64,000 bases of DNA. It comes from Syncephalastrum monosporum B8922. Taxonomy: Eukaryota > Mucoromycota > Mucoromycetes > Mucorales > Syncephalastraceae. The stretch is from the NCBI GenBank assembly GCA_000697355.1, contig JNEN01001249.1:1-64000 (forward strand), in the 5' to 3' direction. This document shows, in pieces, positions 58,801-64,000 of the stretch; the stretch's first letter is position 1, and each line of letters begins with the position of its first letter. Made by a program: the position numbers and the translations under genes. The notes beneath the pieces were generated by a model. It had not been told where the DNA came from. It worked only from the letters and a program-made list of their open reading frames with translations, and made no database searches.

Positions 58801-60997
58801 GGCATCCGAAGCGGCCTTGTATCCCGCGCTGTTCAGTTTGTTTTCATTGGCGGCGACAATCTTGTAAAGGTCCTTGCCGGCATACAAGTGGTGCTCGAGC
58901 GGTACAGGGCGCTTGAGGGTACTGATGACGTAAATGTCCTTCTTCTTCGTGCGTCTAATTGGAATAAAGAAACAATGAGCAGGCTGCTTTCAGCATTCCT
59001 TTGGAGACTGACCCAACCCAGTCGGCAAACTCGCGCGTGTTGGGCACGGTCGCCGAAAGCAATATGATATTGACATGGGCAGGCAACATGATAATAACTT
59101 CCTCCCAGACAACACCGCGCTACACAGTTTCATCAGCATCTCCTGTTATTTGGAAAGATACCCTGTTTTTTTGCCTTACCTCCAGATCGTTGACATAATG
59201 CACTTCATCGAAAATAACAAACTCCACGTCGCGAATGAGATCTGCGCCACGATAGAGCATACTGCGCAGAATTTCGGTGGTCATGACCAGACAGCTGGCC
59301 TCAGGTCGGATCTGGACATCGCCCGTCAGGATACCCACGTCGTCACCAAATGTGTGCTTGAAATCGCGGAACTTTTGGTTACTCAGCGCCTTGATAGGCG
59401 AGGTATAGATGGCCCTGAAAAAAAAAGAAGCACACAAGCCTTTTAGCGCGAGGTCGTCCACAAGGGAGGAGAGAAAGTCTTACTTTGTCATGTGTTTCGA
59501 GGCCAGCGCAATGGCATAGTCGGCCACCACCGTCTTGCCTGCCGAGGTATGTGCAGCGACAAAGACCGAATCGCCGATTTCCAGGTGATACACCGCATGC
59601 TTCTGGAAGGTATCGAGCTCGAAAGGAAACTAAACAGGCCCATGAGTCTACGTGGGGTGGAAGTAAGACTGCGTTACCTGTTGAGCCATCTCGGGAACCA
59701 AGTCATGGAAGTTGTCAAAGGGCTGGTTGACGTTGATCTCGTGCGCCCATTCACGGCGTCGATGGGCTTCATTGACAGTCTTGAGTTTGGGCATCGATGG
59801 CTCGACCTTGGGCCTCTGAACAGGGAGCAGCGAGTCGACTTCTTGCTCTTCGCCTGTCACACAGGTGAGCTGAGAACGAACCATGCAAATCATGCTAATT
59901 AGAAGAATCGTACCTGAATCTGCTGCAGGCGCTTCTTTCTCAGGCTCGTCTTGGGCCGTCGTCTTGATTTGCAAAAAGTCGAAATCACCTTCGTCTGCAG
60001 GCTTCAGCATGTCTTCAATGTTAAACACCGAGGGTGCAGCCGGCGGTGGCAGTTTCTGGGGCTCGTCTGGATCCACGTGTCAGCTCAATGTCTATCGTGT
60101 GTGTATGTGTTCCAAGTCGCAGTAGCAACTTACCACCGAGGTTGAGTCCACGGTCGAAACCAGGGGGAACAGCCGGCAGATCTAAAGAAAACGCGTGAAT
60201 GGGGGGCTGCATCGGGATGGCAAGTAAGAAGCGTGGCGTACCATCCTGGAGGAAGTCGAGATCGATATCGAGTGCTTGCTCGTCCTCTTCTGTGATGACG
60301 ACTTCGGTTTCGAGACCGCCGGGGGCAAAGGGGAATTGAGAGGCGTTGCCGCGCACAAAGTCCTTGACGGATCCAAAAGGGCGGGTGACACTCGTCGAGT
60401 TGTTGGCAGCCATGTTGGGGTCCTGCACAATGGCTTCCTGATAGCCAATGATATGTCCATCGTAGCCTTTGCGCGCCACCTCCAGCGTCGTACGCGGTTT
60501 TGTCAGTTGCGTGTGCGAAAACGAGATGAAGTCGGGCGTTTCTGTCCAGTGCCTTACGAGCGTAGCGTGTCAGTACGAAACCATGGGCGCTTTACAACGA
60601 AACATACTCTTGGCACTTGGAGAGCCACGCATCGGGAAATCGACGCTGGGGTGTGAGGAAAACGTCTTCGAGATCGCGTCTGATATCGTCGGCATTGTAG
60701 GTCGAGTCGAACCGGACAGGCTATGCCATGGTGTTAATGGTCAGTTGTCGAATGGAATAAAACGTATAAACCCACGTCATGATCAGGAACGCGTCTCAGC
60801 GCGGCAAAGAGAGGCTCGAGGTTATCGTTGGACACTAAAAATGAGTCGCGATCAGGAGGCAGTAGTTGCAAGGAGAGGACAAAGTTACATTGATTGGTTG
60901 TCATGGCCCGCGTGTTGGAGGGGTTCTTGGAAAGACAAAAGGAAATCGAACCTGAGACATACGAAGGTGACACAAATCTCAGTGCTTGAAATGCCAT
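55887..60997 (-). CDS. SKI2: Ski2 RNA helicase of the Ski (superkiller) complex
   Basis: About 20 exons; the span is given. Start at ATG 60997 ([15 protein letters not shown]). N-terminal extension with [20 protein letters not shown], then the helicase core: [17 protein letters not shown], Walker [31 protein letters not shown], the DEVH box [41 protein letters not shown], and motif [20 protein letters not shown] Gly/Arg insertion ([20 protein letters not shown]) sits between the RecA domains. The C-terminal arch and helical domains end in [12 protein letters not shown]. The final exon is only 9 bases (55887-55895, TAC TTT TAA) after a 60-base intron. Ski2 works with Ski3 and Ski8 and feeds mRNA 3' ends to the cytoplasmic exosome. 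It diverges from RAD7 across 109 bases. Confidence 0.95.
57957..57981. repeat. (GT)n and G12 homopolymer in a SKI2 intron
   Basis: A run of GT followed by about twelve G on the plus strand. It lies inside an intron of the minus-strand SKI2 gene. Confidence 0.8.
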
Positions 60998-61106
60998 GCT
61001 CTCAACCACTCAGAGAATTCCTGCTGCGGATACACCTTTTTTCCTTCCTTTTTTTTTTTTTTATTCTTTGTCTATCTCTCGTCTCTCTTCCCTTTCATAC
61101 TTCTTC
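60998..61106. promoter_or_regulatory. bidirectional promoter between SKI2 and RAD7
   Basis: Only 109 bases separate the two divergent start codons. The spacer is pyrimidine-rich on the plus strand with a run of about fourteen T at 61048-61061. Confidence 0.55.
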
Positions 61107-63128
61107 ATGGCCGATCGTAACAGCAATCAACCACCCAATGCTTCACAAAACCGAGTGCGAGGCCCCACGTCGGCTCTGAGTAGCTTTCTTCGGGTAACAC
61201 ATAACTGAATGTCACCGCGATCGTCTCTGATCTCTGTGGACACTCTTCTGACAGGAACAAGGTATTCGGGTCGAGAACCGAGGTCTCCGGCGACGGCGGG
61301 AGCAACGAGAACGTGACCGGAACGCACCTGAACAGGCCGAAGAAGGAGCACAGCCGGCCGCCGCCGCTGGGGGTGGTGAAGAGGGTGAAGGTGGAGAGGC
61401 GCAACAAGATCAACAGACGACGGCGGAGGTCTATGCACCTGGCTCGTCGAGACGCCAACTCTCTGCCTCGAGTCGGGCGGCTATGGCCAAGATCAAGAAG
61501 CGCAAGAAGAAGAACGAGAGCGACGACGACTATGACGATAACGACGATGATCTGCCTGGCCCCTCGAATCCCCGCAGACCTTATGAAAACCGCGCCAAAG
61601 TGGTCTTCTGCAGTCTCTGCAAGACACGTTTCTCGCGCCCGATCGCCTTGGTGGATGAGGATGCGCCGAATGTATGTCCCAAGTGCCTGAGTGGCGACAC
61701 GGGCAAGCAGACGGTGCGCAAGAAGCGTCGGATCGTTGGCGTCACTTCTACCTTGAATTGGGACAAGATTCCGAGTCTCCAAGATATATGCATCAACGTA
61801 AGTGAAAACAAACATCTATAATTCTTTCATGGAAGTCTGATGCACATTCAGGTGGTGGCCAACCATATTGATGATGTGGAAGCGTTTGGTGACCTCAGCG
61901 GCGACAGCCGAGACAAGATTGCCAAGATCATTTGCCGCAACCGGAAACTCAACAATAGCACCGCGCGTCTCTTCTACGAACCTACTGCCACAGAGATCAC
62001 CCTTTACGACTGCTCGAGTAAGTGTCTCCCTTCACGGTCTTTGTCATAGAAACTCATGCGATCTCCCGTTTACAGACGTGGATGACACGGGCCTCGCTAA
62101 CGTGGCGCATTTCTGCCCCAACCTTAAAAAGCTTCGCCTGGACCTGTGCGGCAGGATGGTGTCGGACGTGCTCACACTGTATGCGAGCCATCTGCGTCAG
62201 CTCACATCTCTGGAGCTGCAAGGTCCTTTCCTAGTCACGGCTGAGACATGGGTGTCCTTCTTTGAAAATGTCGGCGCTCGACTGACCGCGTTTGGCCTCT
62301 CTGACACGTACCGCTTCACGGACGAGTGCATCGAGGCGCTTGTCCAGCACTGCCCTGAAATGACACGGCTGCGCCTGGCGGAGCTGGGCAAGATGCAAGA
62401 CGGCTGGTTCGAGACGATCGGTCGGCTCGAGAAGCTCACGGCGCTCCAACTCGTAGGGACCGAGATGGCCAAGCAGGTGTTTACGCCCGAAGCCCTCACC
62501 TCCTTATTGGCCAAAGTGGGCGGGCATCTCAAAGATCTCGCACTCGACGACTTTCCGCTGCTCAACGACGATGTCATCCTCGAAGGTATCCTCGCGCACT
62601 GCCCGCATCTCAAGCGACTCAGTCTGCGCGGCGCAGAGCTCGTGACGCCCGAGGCCATGGTTAAGCTCTTTACAGAGTGGAAGACACTGACGCCTGGATG
62701 TGGCCTGGAATACCTCAACCTCGAGCGGTGCACGCTCCTCGACGATGATGTACTCAAGGCCGTCATTTTCCACTCGGGCCGGACCCTCAAGGAGCTCAAC
62801 GTCAACAGCTTAGAGATCATTTCCCAGGTGGGGTTCGAACGGATTGCAGGCGAGGGCGAGGGTCAGGATGGTCATGCCCTTGTGGCCTTGGAGCATCTCA
62901 ACTGCGGCTTTGTGCGTTCCATGGATGATTATGCGCTCCAAAAGATCATCAAGACCTGTGCTGGGCTGAAGAAAGTCGAGGTGTACGGTTGCTCTCAGGT
63001 AACATTGAATGACATATATTCTTTTTCTTTTTTTTTCTTTCTTTCACTTTATACTAACAGATAGAATATAGCTGACGAATGATATCGTTCCTCCCCTGGG
63101 ACTCAAGATATTGGGTCGTGAAACGTGA
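61107..63128 (+). CDS. RAD7: Rad7-type DNA repair protein (zinc-binding plus leucine-rich repeats)
   Basis: Five exons: 61107-61193, 61255-61797, 61852-62017, 62076-62998 and 63072-63128. They total 1776 bases and give 591 residues. The N-terminus has the Rad7 motif RVRGPTSALSSFLREQGIRV, followed by a disordered Gly/Ala/Glu stretch and a basic cluster (IKKRKKKNE). A four-Cys site follows at about residues 195-225 (CSLCKTRFSRP, VCPKC). The rest is a set of leucine-rich repeats of the RNI/F-box-LRR type: LTSLELQG, ALTSLLAKVGGHLKDLALDD, CPHLKRLSLRGAELVTPEAM and LEYLNLERCTLLDDDVLKAV. In yeast, Rad7 and Rad16 act in global-genome nucleotide-excision repair and in a cullin ubiquitin ligase. The Rad16 partner is not in this window. 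It stops 13 bases from PRE10 on the other strand. Confidence 0.93.
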
Positions 63129-63141
63129 TTTATTTCTGGGT

Positions 63142-64000
63142 TTAGTCCTCCATCTCATCGTTCAACGATTCCTGTAAAAAGAACAAAAAGGTGGGAAGAA
63201 AGAAACAAGTTAATCATGGCTCTTCCCTTGCTTGCTATAATAAAAGTTGCTAATCTTACCTTGGCGAGTCTTTCTGCTTCAGCCTTGATATCTTCCGGCA
63301 CGAAATGGTGCTTGTATTTTGATTCGGCGCAAATCCAGCTCAACTCGAGCTCAAAGTCTTTGTCCTTTGCATCATCGTGGCAGGTGTAGATACTAACAAA
63401 GAAATTGGACCAGTTAGCATCGAGTATACGTGTATACACATATATGTGAAAACGAAGTCGATGTCCGTACATGCGAGTGATCTCGTTGACAGCTTCCCGG
63501 ACCGTCATTTCTTCGAGCTTCAGCTTTTCAATCTCGGTCTTGGCTACCGACTTGCCCTTGCCAACAGCACAGCCGTGATAACCCTGGACATTGCATGAGT
63601 TGACTGCATAGCATAGCGCGATTATTATTTTTTTCATTTCTTACCCAGTATACACCGGAGGGCTCAATCATGTACAGCGAAGGCTCTTCACCGTTCATGA
63701 CACCGACGATTGTGCTGCAGCCAAAGGGGCGCACGCTAGAGTACAAGGTATAAGCCGAGACGTATTGTCCCAAGCGGTCGGCAATGGTCTATCCACCGAA
63801 ATGAGGCATGAGAAAGACGAAACTTTGGGTAGCTTTTTATCTTTTTGTGTGTGTGTACCTTGCCGGGAATGGGCTGTCGATAGATATCTCTCCAGGACTG
63901 GGCCTCGTCGCGTGCTCTTTTGACCAAGTGTCGACCATCTGCTATTAACCCTGCCGAAGCCTATCCAGAATAATTTAATGTGCGTGTTTATATACTCATG
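63142..64000 (-). CDS. PRE10: proteasome subunit alpha type-7 (PSMA3/Pre10), partial at window edge
   Basis: C-terminal part of a 20S proteasome alpha ring subunit; the N-terminus lies beyond 64000. Exon 63859-63960 reads [20 protein letters not shown] and QPIPGK. The next exons carry the family signature [20 protein letters not shown] and [20 protein letters not shown] followed by [18 protein letters not shown]. Then come [20 protein letters not shown] and [20 protein letters not shown], and the last exon (63142-63171) encodes ESLNDEMED. The [10 protein letters not shown] box and the acidic end match alpha-7 rather than the other alpha subunits. It is part of the gated outer ring that controls substrate entry. 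Introns are GT-AG; their lengths are about 50-90 bases. The plus-strand neighbour RAD7 stops 13 bases away. Confidence 0.93.

Overview
The window is nuclear DNA of a filamentous fungus. Every recognisable gene is eukaryotic, most are cut by short introns of about 50-90 bases, and exons are GC-rich next to AT-rich introns and spacers with long A or T runs. The gene set (RalGAP alpha, a carnitine acetyltransferase, the citrate carrier Yhm2, a Pho80-type cyclin, STRIPAK Far11) and the absence of Dikarya-style long introns fit an early-diverging fungus, probably Mucoromycota. That placement is inference. No prokaryotic operon, CRISPR array or intact transposon was seen.

Layout. 0-9 kb: the last exons of an RGG-tailed gene, an orphan Ser/Arg-rich protein gene, mitochondrial ribosomal protein uL2m, a decayed reading frame, and a 63-residue C2H2 zinc-finger gene beside a strong G-quadruplex motif. 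9-17 kb: one large minus-strand gene for the RalGAP alpha subunit. 18-25 kb: YHM2, recyclin-1 (RCY1) and a divergent PCL/Pho80 cyclin. 25-29 kb: gene-poor, then a small secreted double-psi beta-barrel protein. 30-38 kb: OXA1, a GH35 beta-galactosidase, exopolyphosphatase PPX1 and ribosomal P2. 40-48 kb: CAT2, the farnesyltransferase alpha subunit RAM2 and a fatty-acid-hydroxylase-like P450. 48-64 kb: FAR11, a degenerate SKI2 copy with an orphan gene and unassigned DNA, the functional SKI2 helicase, RAD7, and proteasome alpha-7 (PRE10), which runs off the right edge.

For nine multi-exon genes I worked out every exon boundary (YHM2, RCY1, the cyclin, the DPBB gene, OXA1, GH35, PPX1, CAT2, RAM2, the P450, RPP2 and RAD7 all have exon sums divisible by three). 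For RalGAP, FAR11, SKI2 and PRE10 I give the span and selected exons only.

Functional themes. Several products act in membrane traffic and small-GTPase control (RalGAP alpha, Rcy1, farnesyltransferase; Rcy1 here ends in a farnesylation box that Ram2 would help modify). Others serve mitochondrial carbon handling (Yhm2, Cat2, Oxa1, uL2m) or RNA and protein quality control and repair (Ski2, Rad7, proteasome). The most notable signals are four probable GC-AG introns, one of them in frame inside a mitochondrial presequence, and an internally deleted duplicate of SKI2.
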